DNA of 64,000 nt, from assembly GCF_036320965.1 (NCBI RefSeq), contig NC_092228.1:13070307-13134306 (forward strand), written 5' to 3'. Source of the stretch: Panulirus ornatus (taxonomy: Eukaryota > Arthropoda > Malacostraca > Decapoda > Palinuridae). Position numbers and translations under genes: made by a program. This document shows positions 49,659 through 60,486 of the stretch, piece after piece (the first letter of the stretch is position 1; the number at the start of each line of letters is the position of its first letter). Below the pieces are notes generated by a model that saw only the letters and a list, made by a program, of their open reading frames with translations, did no database searches and had not been told where the DNA came from.

Positions 49659-49817
49659 ATGTGGGTGTATGTGTATATATATATGTATATTATCCCTGGG
49701 GATAGGGGTGAAAGAATACTTCCCACACATTCCTCGCGTGTCGTAGAAAGCGACTAGAGGGGACGGGAGCGGGGGGCCAGAAATCCTCCCCTCCTTGTAT
49801 TTTTTTAACTTTCTAAA

Positions 49818-51428
49818 ATGGGAAACAGAAGAAGGAGTCACGCGGGGAGTGCTCATCCTCCTCGAAGGCTCAGATTGGGGTGCCTAAATGTGTGTGGATG
49901 TAACCAAGATGTGAAAAGAGGAGAGATAGGTAGTATGTTTGAGGAAAGGAACCTGGATGTTTTGGCTCTGAGTGAAACGAAGCTCAAGGGTAAAGGGGAA
50001 GAGTGGTTTGGGAATGTCTTGGGAGTAAAGTCAGGGGTTAGTGAGAGGACAAGAGCAAGGGAAGGAGTAGCAGTACTCCTGAAACAGGAGTTGTGGAAGT
50101 ATGTGATAGAATGTAAGAAAGTAAATTCTCGATTAATATGGGTAAAACTGAAAGATGATGGAGAGAGATGGGTGATTATTGGTGCATATGCACCTGGGCA
50201 TGAGAAGAAAGATCATGAGAGGCAAGTGTTTTGGGAGCAGCTGAATGAGTGTGTTAGTGGTTTTGATGCACGAGACCGGGTTATAGTGTTGGGTGATTTA
50301 AATGCAAAGGGGAGTAATGTGGCAGTTGAGGGAATAATTGGTATACATGGGGTGTTCAGTGTTGTAAATGGAAATGGTGAAGAGCTTGTAGATTTATGTG
50401 CTGAAAAAGGACTGATGATTGGGAATACCTGGTTTAAAAAGCGAGATATACATAAGTATACTTATGTAAGTAGGAGAGATGGCCAGAGAGCGTTATTGGA
50501 TTACGTGTTAATTGACAGGCACGCGAAAGAGAGACTTTTGGATGTTAATGTGCTGAGAGGTGCAACTGGAGGGATGTCTGATCATTATCTTGTGGAGGCT
50601 AAGGTGAAGATTTGTATGGGTTTTCAGAAAAGAAGAGTGAATGTTGGGGTGAAGAGGGTGGTGAGAGTAAGTGAGCTTGGGAAGGAGACTTGTGTGAGGA
50701 AGTACCAGGAGAGACTGAGTACAGAATGGAAAAAGGTGAGAACAATGGAAGTAAGGGGAGTGGGGGAGGAATGGGATGTATTTAGGGAATCAGTGATGGA
50801 TTGCGCAAAAGATGCTTGTGGCATGAGAAGAGTGGGAGGTGGGTTGATTAGAAAGGGTAGTGAGTGGTGGGATGAAGAAGTAAGAGTATTAGTGAAAGAG
50901 AAGAGAGAGGCATTTGGACGATTTTTGCAGGGAAAAAATGAAATTGAGTGGGAGACGTATAAAAGAAAGAGACAGGAGGTCAAGAGAAAGGTGCAAGAGG
51001 TGAAAAAAAGGGCAAATGAGAGTTGGGGTGAGAGAGTATCATTAAATTTTAGGGAGAATAAAAAGATGTTCTGGAAGGAGGTAAATAAAGTGCGTAAGAC
51101 AAGGGAGCAAATGGGAACTTCAGTGAAGGGCGCAAATGGGGAGGTGATAACAAGTAGTGGTGATGTGAGAAGGAGATGGAGTGAGTATTTTGAAGGTTTG
51201 TTGAATGTGTTTGATGATAGAGTGGCAGATATAGGGTGTTTTGGTCGAGGTGGTGTGCAAAGTGCGAGGGTTAGGGAAAATGAGTTGGTAAACAGAGAAG
51301 AGGTAGAAAAAGCTTTGCGGAAGATGAAAGCCAGCAAGGCAGCAGATTTGGATGGTATTGCAGTGGAATTTATTAAAAAAGGGGGTGACTGTATTGTTGA
51401 CTGGTTGGTAAGGTTATTTAATGTATGA
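49818..51428 (+). pseudogene. LINE endonuclease and N-terminal RT ORF (536 codons, frameshifted)
   Basis: First part of the full-length element's ORF. The endonuclease fold is readable in order: Asn of CLNVCG, Glu of LSETKL, Asp/Asn of LGDLNAK and SDHYLV, the residues that coordinate metal and cut target DNA in APE enzymes. It is followed by a Lys/Arg-rich linker and the RT entry block (MKASKAADLDGIAVEFIK). It ends shortly after VDWLVRLFNV because of the 4-bp deletion. Confidence 0.88.
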
Positions 51429-52309
51429 CTCATGGTGAGGTGCCTGAGGATTGGCGGAATGCGTGCATAGTGCCATTGTACAAAGGCAAAGGGGATAAGA
51501 GTGAGTGCTCAAATTACAGAGGTATAAGTTTGTTGAGTATTCCTGGCAAATTATATGGGAGGGTATTGATTGGGAGGGTGAAGGCATGTACAGAGCATCA
51601 GATTGGGGAAGAGCAGTGTGGTTTCAGAAGTGGTAGAGGATGTGTGGATCAGGTGTTTGCTTTGAAGAATGTATGTGAGAAATACTTAGAAAAGCAAATG
51701 GATTTGTATGTAGCATTTATGGATCTGGAGAAGGCATATGATAGAGTTGATAGAGATGCTCTGTGGAAGGTATTAAGAATATATGGTGTGGGAGGAAAGT
51801 TGTTAGAAGCAGTGAAAAGTTTTTATCGAGGATGTAAGGCATGTGTACGTGTAGGAAGAGAGGAAAGTGATTGGTTCTCAGTGAATGTAGGTTTGCGGCA
51901 GGGGTGTGTGATGTCTCCATGGTTGTTTAATTTGTTTATGGATGGGGTTGTTAGGGAGGTAAATGCAAGAGTTTTGGAAAGAGGGGCAAGTATGAAGTCT
52001 GTTGGGGATGAGAGAGCTTGGGAAGTGAGTCAGTTGTTGTTCGCTGATGATACAGCGCTGGTGGCTGATTCATGTGAGAAACTGCAGAAGCTGGTGACTG
52101 AGTTTGGTAAAGTGTGTGAAAGAAGAAAGTTAAGAGTAAATGTGAATAAGAGCAAGGTTATTAGGTACAGTAGGGTTGAGGGTCAAGTCAATTGGGAGGT
52201 AAGTTTGAATGGAGAAAAACTGGAGGAAGTAAAGTGTTTTAATTATCTGGGAGTGGATCTGGCAGCGGATGGAACCGTGGAGGCGGAGGTGGGTCATAGG
52301 GTGGGGTAG
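51425..52309 (+). pseudogene. LINE reverse transcriptase ORF, second part (294 codons)
   Basis: Continues the RT in the shifted frame: YRGISLLSIPGKLYGRVL, EEQCGFRSGRGCVDQVFALK, FMDLEKAYDRVDR (first catalytic Asp), GLRQGCVMSPWLFNLFMDG and LFADDTALVAD (catalytic FADD). It stops at TAG 52307, created by G-to-T in a G-rich stretch. Downstream RT thumb and C-terminal domain are present but closed. Confidence 0.88.
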
Positions 52310-52996
52310 GGGGCGGAGGTTCTGGGAGCCTTGGGGAGTGTGTGGAGGTCGAGAACATTGTCTCGGAAAGCAAAGGTGGGTGTGTTTGAGGGAATGGTGG
52401 TTCCAACAATGTTGTATGGTTGCGGGGCGTGGGCTGTAGATGGAGTTGTGCGCAGGAGGATGGATGTGCTGGAGGTGGGATGTTTGGGGACAGTGTGTGG
52501 TGTGGGGTGGTTTGATCGAGTGGGTGACGTGGGGGTGAGAGGGATGTGTGGAAATAGGGAGAGCGTGGTTGGGAGAGCAGAGGAGGGTATTTTGAGGTGG
52601 TTTGGGCACATGGAGAGAGTGAGTGAGGAGGGATTGACCAAGAGGATGTATGTGTCGGAGATGGAGGGAGCGAGGAGGGGTGGGAGACCGGATTGGGGGT
52701 GGAAGGATGGAGTGAGGGGGATTTTGTGTGATCGGAGCCTGAACATGCAGGAGGGTGAGGGGAGGGCAAGGAGTGGAGTGGATTGGATCGGTGTGGTGTG
52801 CCGGGGTTGGCGTGCTGTCGGTGGATTGAATCAGGGCGTGTGAGGAGTCTGGGGTAAACCATGGAAAGCTGTGTAGGTATGTATATTTGCGTGTGTGGAC
52901 GTATGTATATACATGTGTATGGCGGTGGGTTGGGCCATTTCTTTCGTCTGTTTCCTTGCGCTACCTCGCAAACGCGGCAGACAGCGACAAAGCAAA

Positions 52997-53005
<9 letters not shown>

Positions 53006-53073
<68 letters not shown>
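53006..53073. repeat. (TA)n then TACA/CA repeats
   Basis: Follows the A-tail of the full-length LINE; CATA- and CA-rich units continue to about 53140. Confidence 0.95.
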
Positions 53074-53077
<4 letters not shown>

Positions 53078-53146
53078 CATACATACATATATACATACAT
53101 ACACATACATAAGCACATATACACACACACACACACATATACATAT

Positions 53147-53280
53147 GAAAAATGTAAGAAATAATTTAGAAAACTGAAACTTCTAGCTTGAAATGAAATG
53201 AAAAAATGAATGTCACATAATGGTTCAACCTCTGGCTATGGAAAGGGAAATGTATAATTTATTTACACAAACGTCAATAG
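53147..53280 (-). repeat. Inverted repeat arm right of the full-length LINE
   Basis: Reverse complement of 49473-49607 with only a few mismatches. Continues beyond the arm into sequence absent on the left. Confidence 0.85.
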
Positions 53281-53431
53281 TAGTTCTCATCAGTTTAACC
53301 ACTCCGTATCAATAAGCTTCAATGTCTAAGCTACATTTTTTCCAATTTCACTATTTTCTTGTCAAAGCACCATGTATGAAAACTATCACTCCAGTAACAC
53401 AACTATAAAACATTTACTTCCCCTTTAAAAA

Positions 53432-53735
53432 AGTTCTGGAGTGAAAAAGATTTTGTGTGATCTGGGCCTGAACATACAGGAGGGTGAAAGGAGGGCAAGG
53501 AATAGAGTGAATTGGATCGATGTGGTATACCGGGGTTGACGTGCTGTCAGTGGATTGAATCAGGGCATGTGAAGCGTCTGGGGTAAACCATGGAAAGCTG
53601 TGTAGGTATGTATATTTGCGTGTGTGGACGTATGTATATACATGTGTATGGGAGTGGGTTGGGCCATTTCTTTCGTCTGTTTCCTTGCGCTACCTTGCAA
53701 ACGCGGGAGACCGGCAAAAAAAAAAAAAAAAAAAA
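53432..53735 (+). mobile_element. RTE-like LINE 3' end
   Basis: Starts within WKDGVKKIL, then short UTR with hairpin partly lost (GCGGGAGACCGGC) and a 20-bp A run. Confidence 0.83.
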
Positions 53736-53804
53736 TGAAGTGGTTTAAGCTCCCATGTAATGAAGGTGTAAGCTTTTCTGGGAAGATGCTTTTCAAGCAG
53801 GCCA

Positions 53805-54035
53805 AAGTGCTAGGGTCAACATGGTGTCAGTAGACCGAATCAGGGCATGTGAAACATTTGGGGTGAACCATGGAAGCATCCTAGGGACCTGCATGTGGAT
53901 AGGGAACTGTGGTTTCGGTGCATTACACATGACAGCTTGATTATGGATGTGAACTAATGTAGCCTTTCTTTGTTCCCTGTTATTTTTTTTTCTTTCATGC
54001 ATTTTTGCTGTTTCCTGTCGGGTGTGGTGGTGTTG
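53805..54035 (+). mobile_element. Old LINE 3' UTR fragment
   Basis: Post-stop string (GAATCAGGGCATGTGAAACA) and UTR resembling the 42-kb old copy. Ends in a T-rich stretch. Confidence 0.7.
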
Positions 54036-54079
54036 GGATGAGTGACAGCAAGCAAGTTTGAATATATCCATGTGTATAT

Positions 54080-54236
54080 TTTTTTTTTTTTTTTTTTGCT
54101 TTGTCGCTGTCTCCCGCGTTTGCGAGGTAGTGCAAGGAAACAGACGAAAGAAATGGCCCAACCCACCCCCATACACATGTATATACATACGTCCACACAC
54201 GCAAATATACATACCTACACAGCTTTCCATGGTTTC
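54080..54236 (-). mobile_element. LINE 3' tail, antisense
   Basis: Poly-T, hairpin and short UTR up to the CCATGGTTT string, cut off at the TA/GT repeat that precedes the 54.3-kb sense copy. Confidence 0.8.
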
Positions 54237-54262
54237 ATGTGTATATATATGTATATATATAT

Positions 54263-55654
54263 TGGGGAAGAGCAGTGTGGTTTCAGAAGTGGTAGAGGAT
54301 GTGTAGATCAGGTGTTTGCTTTGAAGAATGTATGTGAGAAATACTTAGAAAAGCAAATGGATTTGTATGTAGCATTTATGGATCTGGAGAAGGCATATGA
54401 TAGAGTTGATAGAGATGCTCTGTGGAAGGTATTAAGAATATATGGTGTGGGAGGAAAGTTGTTAGAAGCAGTGAAAAGTTTTTATCGAGGATGTAAGGCA
54501 TGTGTACGTGTAGGAAGAGAGGAAAGTGATTGGTTCTCAGTGAATGTAGGTTTGCGGCAGGGGTGTGTGATGTCTCCATGGTCGTTTAATTTGTTTATGG
54601 ATGGGGTTGTTAGGGAGGTAAATGCAAGAGTTTTGGAAAGAGGGGCAAGTATGAAGTCAGTTGGGGATGAGAGAGCTTGGGAAGTGAGTCAGTTGTTGTT
54701 CGCTGATGATACAGCGCTGGTGGCTGATTCATGTGAGAAACTGCAGAAGCTGGTGACTGAGTTTGGTAAAGTGTGTGGAAGAAGAAAGTTAAGAGTAAAT
54801 GTGAATAAGAGCAAGGTTATTAGGTACAGTAGGGTTGAGGGTAAAGTCAATTGGGAGGTGAGTTTGAATGGAGAAAAACTGGAGGAAGTGAAGTGTTTTA
54901 GATATCTGGGAGTGGATCTGGCAGCGGATGGAACCATGGAAGCGGAAGTGGATCATAGGGTGGGGGAGGGGGCGAAAATTCTGGGGGCCTTGAAGAATGT
55001 GTGGAAGTCGAGAACATTATCTCGGAAAGCAAAAATGGGTATGTTTGAAGGAATAGTGGTTCCAACAATGTTGTATGGTTGCGAGGCGTGGGCTATGGAT
55101 AGAGTTGTGCGCAGGAGGATGGATGTGCTGGAAATGAGATGTTTGAGGACAATGTGTGGTGTGAGGTGGTTTGATCGAGTGAGTAACGTAAGGGTAAGAG
55201 AGATGTGTGGAAATAAAAAGAGCGTGGTTGAGAGAGCAGAAGAGGGTGTTTTGAAGTGGTTTGGGCACATGGAGAGAATGAGTGAGGAAAGATTGACCAA
55301 GAGGATATATGTGTCGGAGGTGGAGGGAACGAGGAGAAGATGGAGACCAAATTGGAGGTGGAAAGATGGAGTGAAAAAGATTTTGTGTGATCGGGGCCTG
55401 AACATGCAGGAGGGTGAAAGGAGGGCAAGGAATAGAGTGAATTGGATCGCTGTGGTATACCGGGGTTGACGTGCTGTCAGTGGATTGAATCAGGCATGTG
55501 AAGTGTCTGGGGTAAACCATGGAAAGCTGTGTAGGTATGTATATTTGCGTGTGTGGACGTATGTATATACATGTGTATGGGGGGGGGGGGGTTGGGCCAT
55601 TTCTTTCGTCTGTTCCTTGCGCTACCTCGCAAACGCGGCAGACAGCGACAAAGC

Positions 55655-55666
<12 letters not shown>
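54263..55666 (+). mobile_element. RTE-like LINE, 5'-truncated, RT ORF open to its end
   Basis: Begins at the EEQCGFRSGRG block directly after a short TA/GT repeat (54238-54262). The frame is open to the normal terminal stop (CDS end 55469) with FADD, LYGC and FGHMER blocks. A short-type 3' UTR and hairpin follow to about 55660, then A(n) and (TA)n. Nearly identical to the 24.9-kb copy, hence young. The open frame runs upstream into a foreign antisense LINE tail; that N-terminal extension is chance. Confidence 0.88.
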
Positions 55667-55699
<33 letters not shown>

Positions 55700-55715
<16 letters not shown>

Positions 55716-56868
55716 TTTTATACTTTGTCGCTGTCTCCCGCGTTTGCGAGGTAGCGCAAGGAAACAGATGAAAGAAATGGCCCAACCCCCCCCCCATACA
55801 CATGTACATACACACGTCCACACACGCAAATATACATACCTACACAGCTTTCCATGGTTTACCCCAGACGCTTCACATGCCTTGATTCAATCCACTGACA
55901 GCACGTCAACCCCGGTATACCACATTGTTCCAATTCACTCTATTCCTTGCATGCCTTTCACCCTCCTGCATGTTCAGGCCCCGATCACTCAAAATCTTTT
56001 TCACTCCATCTTTCCACCTCCAATTTGGTCTCCCACTTCTTGTCTCCTCCACCTCTGACACATATATATCTTCTTCATCAATCTCTCTTCAATCATTCTT
56101 TCCATATGCCCAAACCATTTCAAAACACCCTCTTCTGCTCTCTCAACCACGCTCTTTTTATTTCCACACATCTCTCTTACCCTTACGTTACTCGATCAAA
56201 CCACCTCATGCCACATATTGCACTTAAACATTTAATTTCCAACACATCCACCATCCTCTGTACAACCCTATCCATAGCCCATGCCTTGCAACCATATAAT
56301 ATTGTTGGAATTACTATTCCTTCATACATACCCATTTTTGCTCTCTGAGATAACATTATTTCTTCCACACATTCTTCATTGCTCCCAAAACCTCTGCCCC
56401 TTTGCCCCTCCCCCACTCTGTGACTCACTTCTGCTTCCATGGTTCCATCCGCTGACAGATCCACTCCCAGATATCTAAAACACTTCACTTCCTCCAGTTT
56501 TTCTCCATTCAAACTTACATCCCAATTAACTTGTCCCTCAACCCTACTGAACCTAATAACCTTGCTCTTATTCACATTTACTCTCAACTTTCTCCTTTCA
56601 CACACTTTTCCAAATTTAGTCACCAACTTCTGCAGTCTCCCACAAATCAGCTACCAGAGCTGTATCATTAGCAAACACCTGACTCACTTCCCAAGCTCTC
56701 TCATCCCCAACAGACTTCATACTTGCCCCTCTTTCCAGGACTCTTGCATTTACCTCCCTTACAACCCCATCCATAAACAAATTAAACAACCATGGGGACA
56801 TCACACACCCCTGCTGCAAACCAACCTTCACTGGGAACCAGTCACTCTCCTCTCTTCCTACTCATACA
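55700..56868 (-). mobile_element. Mosaic RTE-like LINE, antisense
   Basis: Young-type tail (55715-56035), then alternating blocks of the old 45-46-kb subfamily and the young consensus up to about 56868. Coding pieces 56183-56626 and 56616-56831. FADD is replaced by FANDT. Confidence 0.87.
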
Positions 56869-57437
56869 CCCCCCCCCCCCCCCCCCCCCCCCCCCATACA
56901 CATGTACATACACACGTCCACACACGCAAATATACATACCTACACAGCTTTCCATGGTTTACCCCAGACGCTTCACATGCCCTGATTCAATCCATTGACA
57001 GCACGTCGACCCCAGTATACCACATTGTTCCAATTCACTCTATTCCTTGCCCTCCTTTCACCCTCCTGCATGTTCAGGCCCCGATCACACAAAATCTTTT
57101 TCACCCCATCTTTCCACCTCCAATTTGGTCTCCCACCTCTCCTCATTCCCTCCACCTCCGACACATATATCCTCTTGGTCAATCTTTCCTCACTCATTCT
57201 CTCCATGTGCCCAAACCATTTCAGCACACCCTCTTCTGCTCTCTCAACCACGCTCTTTTTATTTCCACACATCTCTCTTACCCTTACGTTACTCACTCGA
57301 TCAAACCACCTCACACCACACATTGTCCTCAAACATCTCATTTCCAGCACATCCATCCTCCTGCGCACAACTCTATCCATAGCCCACGCCTCGCAACCAT
57401 ACAACATTGTTGGAACCACTATTCCTTCAAACATACC
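56869..57437 (-). mobile_element. RTE-like LINE 3' part joined through a poly-C run
   Basis: The C run at 56869-56895 takes the place of the terminal hairpin. Then short UTR and coding 56973-57437 back to [14 protein letters not shown], open throughout. Truncated into unique sequence at 57437. Confidence 0.85.
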
Positions 57438-57479
57438 TATATAATGTGATGAAAGAGATAAAGTAAGACTGACCATTAT

Positions 57480-59640
57480 AGATGAAATTGATGAAGATCA
57501 CCTGTGGAGTAAGTGCAGCTGATGAATGAAGGTAAAGTATAAGGTGTGGCTGTCCAGTAGTAGTGATGGAATAGATAATGCTGACCAGTGGAAATGAATA
57601 TCATGAAGCTGAACAACAGAGTAGATGGGGAGATCAGACTAATCAGTGGAGGTAATAGAGTACATGAAGCCAGTATATGGGGTGTTAAAGGACATGAGAC
57701 AGATTAATGGTAAGAAATTACATGCAAGTAACTGATATAGATAATGAAATACATTAACAAAAGGCTGAGAAGGTGATGAAGCATGCACACAGGAGCCTTA
57801 CCGATGGACTGAACCTAAAGGATGGTGACAGATAGGAGTGACCATTATGAGTGATGAAATGTTATTATTGAGGCTGACCAGTGATTTTAATAATGGAGAC
57901 AGATGAGAGTGACCATAAGATGTATAACAATGAACTGCAAAATAGTGGCTCGTGGCTGGCCAGAGGAGATAACAACATAGCTGAGCAACATAGCTGATGG
58001 AGCAGATGGGTGGTGGATGGTGTTGACCAGTAAGGTAATGATGCACTGTATATAAATGAGGTAGTAGTTGCTAGGTAGCACTTTAGTGGTTGTCAAGTTG
58101 CACTCCACTGACCCAAGTAGCTCTTTTCTTTCTGCCTCACTAACATGTGGATTACTGGCATTCTGTCCACAAATGTACCATCTCTCCTTATCATATATAT
58201 CACTTGACAACACTTAACTCACGCAGCTCATTCTTCGTAACTAGATTTTCCTGCGGTGAGCACTGTCTTCTTGCCCTGCCTTTTGGCAAAATTGTAGGAG
58301 CAGCAGATAGAAGTAGTAGGTAGGAAGACTTAGGCTGGAGCATTAGGTAGTAACATTAAGTAGAAATAGTAAGGTAGGAGCATTAGATAGAAGTAGTCAT
58401 TAGGAATATTAGGTAAGAGCCTCTGCAAACACTGTGCTAGACCTGCCCTCTGCCAGTGGCCTGTTAAGGGTGAGGCACTAAAGGCTAAAAAGAGGCACTT
58501 GAGTTCTTTAGTGATGGAAACTCTGTTGCCGTGGCCATCACTCTGAGCGAGTTCCAATTGGAACAGGCATCAGAGATATAGATAGATAAATGAGGCTGAT
58601 CAAAAGAGATGATGGAAATGCACAGAGAAAACTAGCCACTGAAGATGAAGTGAATTAGACAGCTAAGGCTAACCTCTACAGGCAATGCAGCAAGTGGATG
58701 ATGTTGATTAAAAAGGTTAGCCATCAAAGGTGATAAAGTACATTTATAAGGCTGACAAGTCAAGGGAACCTGGACAGATGAGGTTCAGCAGTGTAGCTGG
58801 TGAAATAAATGGATGATGAATGTTGCTGATCAGTGAAAGTGATAAAGTAAATGAATATGGTCAACCATCAGTGATAAAGCATATCTTTGAGGCTTGACTA
58901 AAGAAATAACACAGAAGAGTCTGAAACAGAAATGACTGAAGGAGATAAATGAGGTGGAAGTGATGATAATAAAACAGACATGAAGGTAAACAGTAAAAGT
59001 AATAGAGGAAAGTAAGCTATGATGTAGATGAATGGGGTTTGAACTGTAAACCTGAGGGAAAATAATGGATGGTGTTATCCAGTTAAGAAGATAAGGCATA
59101 TAATTTGGATGACCATTGAATATGACACATAACTGATGCTGACCAAAGATAATTGCCAAAAATCAAGTTTGAACAGCAGAACAAATGAAATGGTAATAAA
59201 ACAGGCATGAAGGTAAACAGTAAAAGTAAAAGAGGAAAGTAAGCATTGAAGTAATAAAATAGACAAATTGGGTTTGAACTGTAAACCTGAGGGGAAAAAA
59301 TGGATGGTGTTACCAAGTTAAGATGAGGCTTAGAATGAGGGTGACCATTAAATATAATACACGACTGAAGCTGAACAAAGATAATTGTCAAAAAATGAAG
59401 TTGAAGAGTAGAATGAACTTTGCAGACTAGTGGAGATTATGAAGTACTTAGATGAGGCTGACCAATGAAAGTAATGAAGTAAATTGTGACTAATCTTTGG
59501 GGCCAAGGGAATAATTTGATAGTATCAACCATAGAAAGTAACTGATTGCCAGACTCTAGATGTGTAGCTAGGTGAAACTGACTAGTAAAGTTGATGAGGT
59601 AAATAGTTAAAGCTTATGACTTAGGTATAACAGTAGTGGC
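57480..59640. repeat. Degenerate minisatellite field
   Basis: Loosely repeated units of about 35-45 bp around GATGAGGCTGACCAGTGAAAG, interrupted by the unclassified repeat at 58065-58590. Contains one clear tandem duplication of about 227 bp (58968-59194 and 59195-59420). No gene seen. Confidence 0.65.
58065..58590 (-). repeat. Unclassified repeat family, near-complete antisense copy
   Basis: From GGTAGTAGTTGCTAGGTAGC to GGCATCAGAGATATAGATAG, inserted in the minisatellite field. Confidence 0.75.
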
Positions 59641-59769
59641 TAACAAGTAAGGATGCGAATATATGAAAAAAGGCAGACAACTTGAGGGATGAAGTAGACA
59701 TGGAGGTATGATAGCAGCAAAATGTCATAATGAACATTCAAGGCATCCTGACTCTTGAAAGAGTTATAC

Positions 59770-60486
59770 CTTTGGGTGGTTAGCCAAATGCTGTAACCTT
59801 TGAGCAAGTTGCTGAGGTGTATAATGGCGGGCATTGATGTAAGAGTGTGGAGGGAGCAGGACAGAATAATCGGCCTCTCCTAAAACTACTGGAACCAAGG
59901 GGTAGTATAGCAGGTTGTATAACTTTTCTGTTACATAGTCTTTGCACAAGGCATTCTCAAATGCCAGATAGAAGAGATAATTCTGTCCTGCGTATCGCAT
60001 GCAGGGTTCCTCATCAATTCTGTATCCCTGGTGGGTATACAAGGAATGTCCACACTTCTTGTCCCCACACTTGCCGTAAACATCAATTGGGGCATATGTC
60101 TTTAACGCTTCAATATACTTTAGCCTGCCACTGTCATCATGGCAATTAGAGACAAATGCGACAGCAAGTTTTCGTGTATTGCTATTCTGTCGTAATTCGG
60201 GTTGACGACGCCATGTTGGAGGTAGTAAACTTGCATCTTTGCCACGACGAACAATGAAGCCATGCAGCAGCAAGATGTCAGAGTCTTGACGGTAGTGCAT
60301 TGTCCGATTGAAGATACCATTAAGAGACTTGTAATCATTATAAAACATTACATTTCCCTTTAAGTGTGTCTCTGGTTCAAACATAATCCAGGGCTGAGAT
60401 GGGTCACGTGTACCCAAGTCTTTTGACAGTGTATCTGGGCTTTCTACACTTAGTAAGTGTATCAGTACAGCATCCGCAGTCTTCAC
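59770..60486 (-). CDS. Alpha-1,3-fucosyltransferase (GT10), catalytic exon
   Basis: GT10 enzymes transfer fucose from GDP-fucose to N-acetylglucosamine of glycans in the Golgi lumen. This 239-codon exon has a CACACAG acceptor before 60486 and a GTATAA donor after 59770 (- strand), both phase 0. Along the exon: DAVLIHLL near codon 5; QPWIMFEPE near 31; IFNRTMHYRQDSDI near 58, the family acceptor-site block with an N-glycosylation sequon; and YLFYLAFENALCKDYVTEKLYN near 170-191, the GDP-fucose-binding signature, followed by VPVVLG. No key motif is missing. The product stops at HLANHPK, so one further C-terminal exon of roughly 30-60 residues is expected; I could not find it. Arthropod FucTC-like enzymes are the closest type. 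Which acceptor (core N-glycan or antenna) cannot be told. Confidence 0.93.

Larger units (their letters stand above)
49691..53004 (+). mobile_element. Full-length RTE-like LINE, broken and A-to-G hypermutated at its 3' end
   Basis: The only copy here with both ends. The 5' end at 49691 follows a GT/TA repeat and the 3' end runs into A(n) and (TA)n. The 127-bp leader is shared with the short elements. ORF 49818-51428 starts MGNRRRSH and encodes an APE-type endonuclease (LGCLNVCG, LALSETKL, VIIGAYAP, VIVLGDLNAK, DYVLID, SDHYLV) and the start of the reverse transcriptase. A 4-bp loss near 51424 relative to the 24.9-kb copy shifts the frame. 51425-52309 continues the RT with LFADDTALVAD. A TAG at 52307 then ends it. 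Beyond 52277 the coding part (LYGC, WFGHMER, GRPxWxWKDG) carries dense A-to-G changes. An intact relative would be a single ORF of about 1000 codons. EN plus RT with no RNase H, and this 3' domain, fit the RTE group; the clade is inferred. Confidence 0.9.

Noticed and set aside
52277..52844. APOBEC-type hypermutation
   Set aside because: Changes are A-to-G on the LINE sense strand (T-to-C on the other). Cytidine deamination would give C-to-T or G-to-A.
54042..54262. N-terminal extension of the 54.3-kb RT frame
   Set aside because: It runs through an antisense LINE tail and a TA repeat; open by chance.
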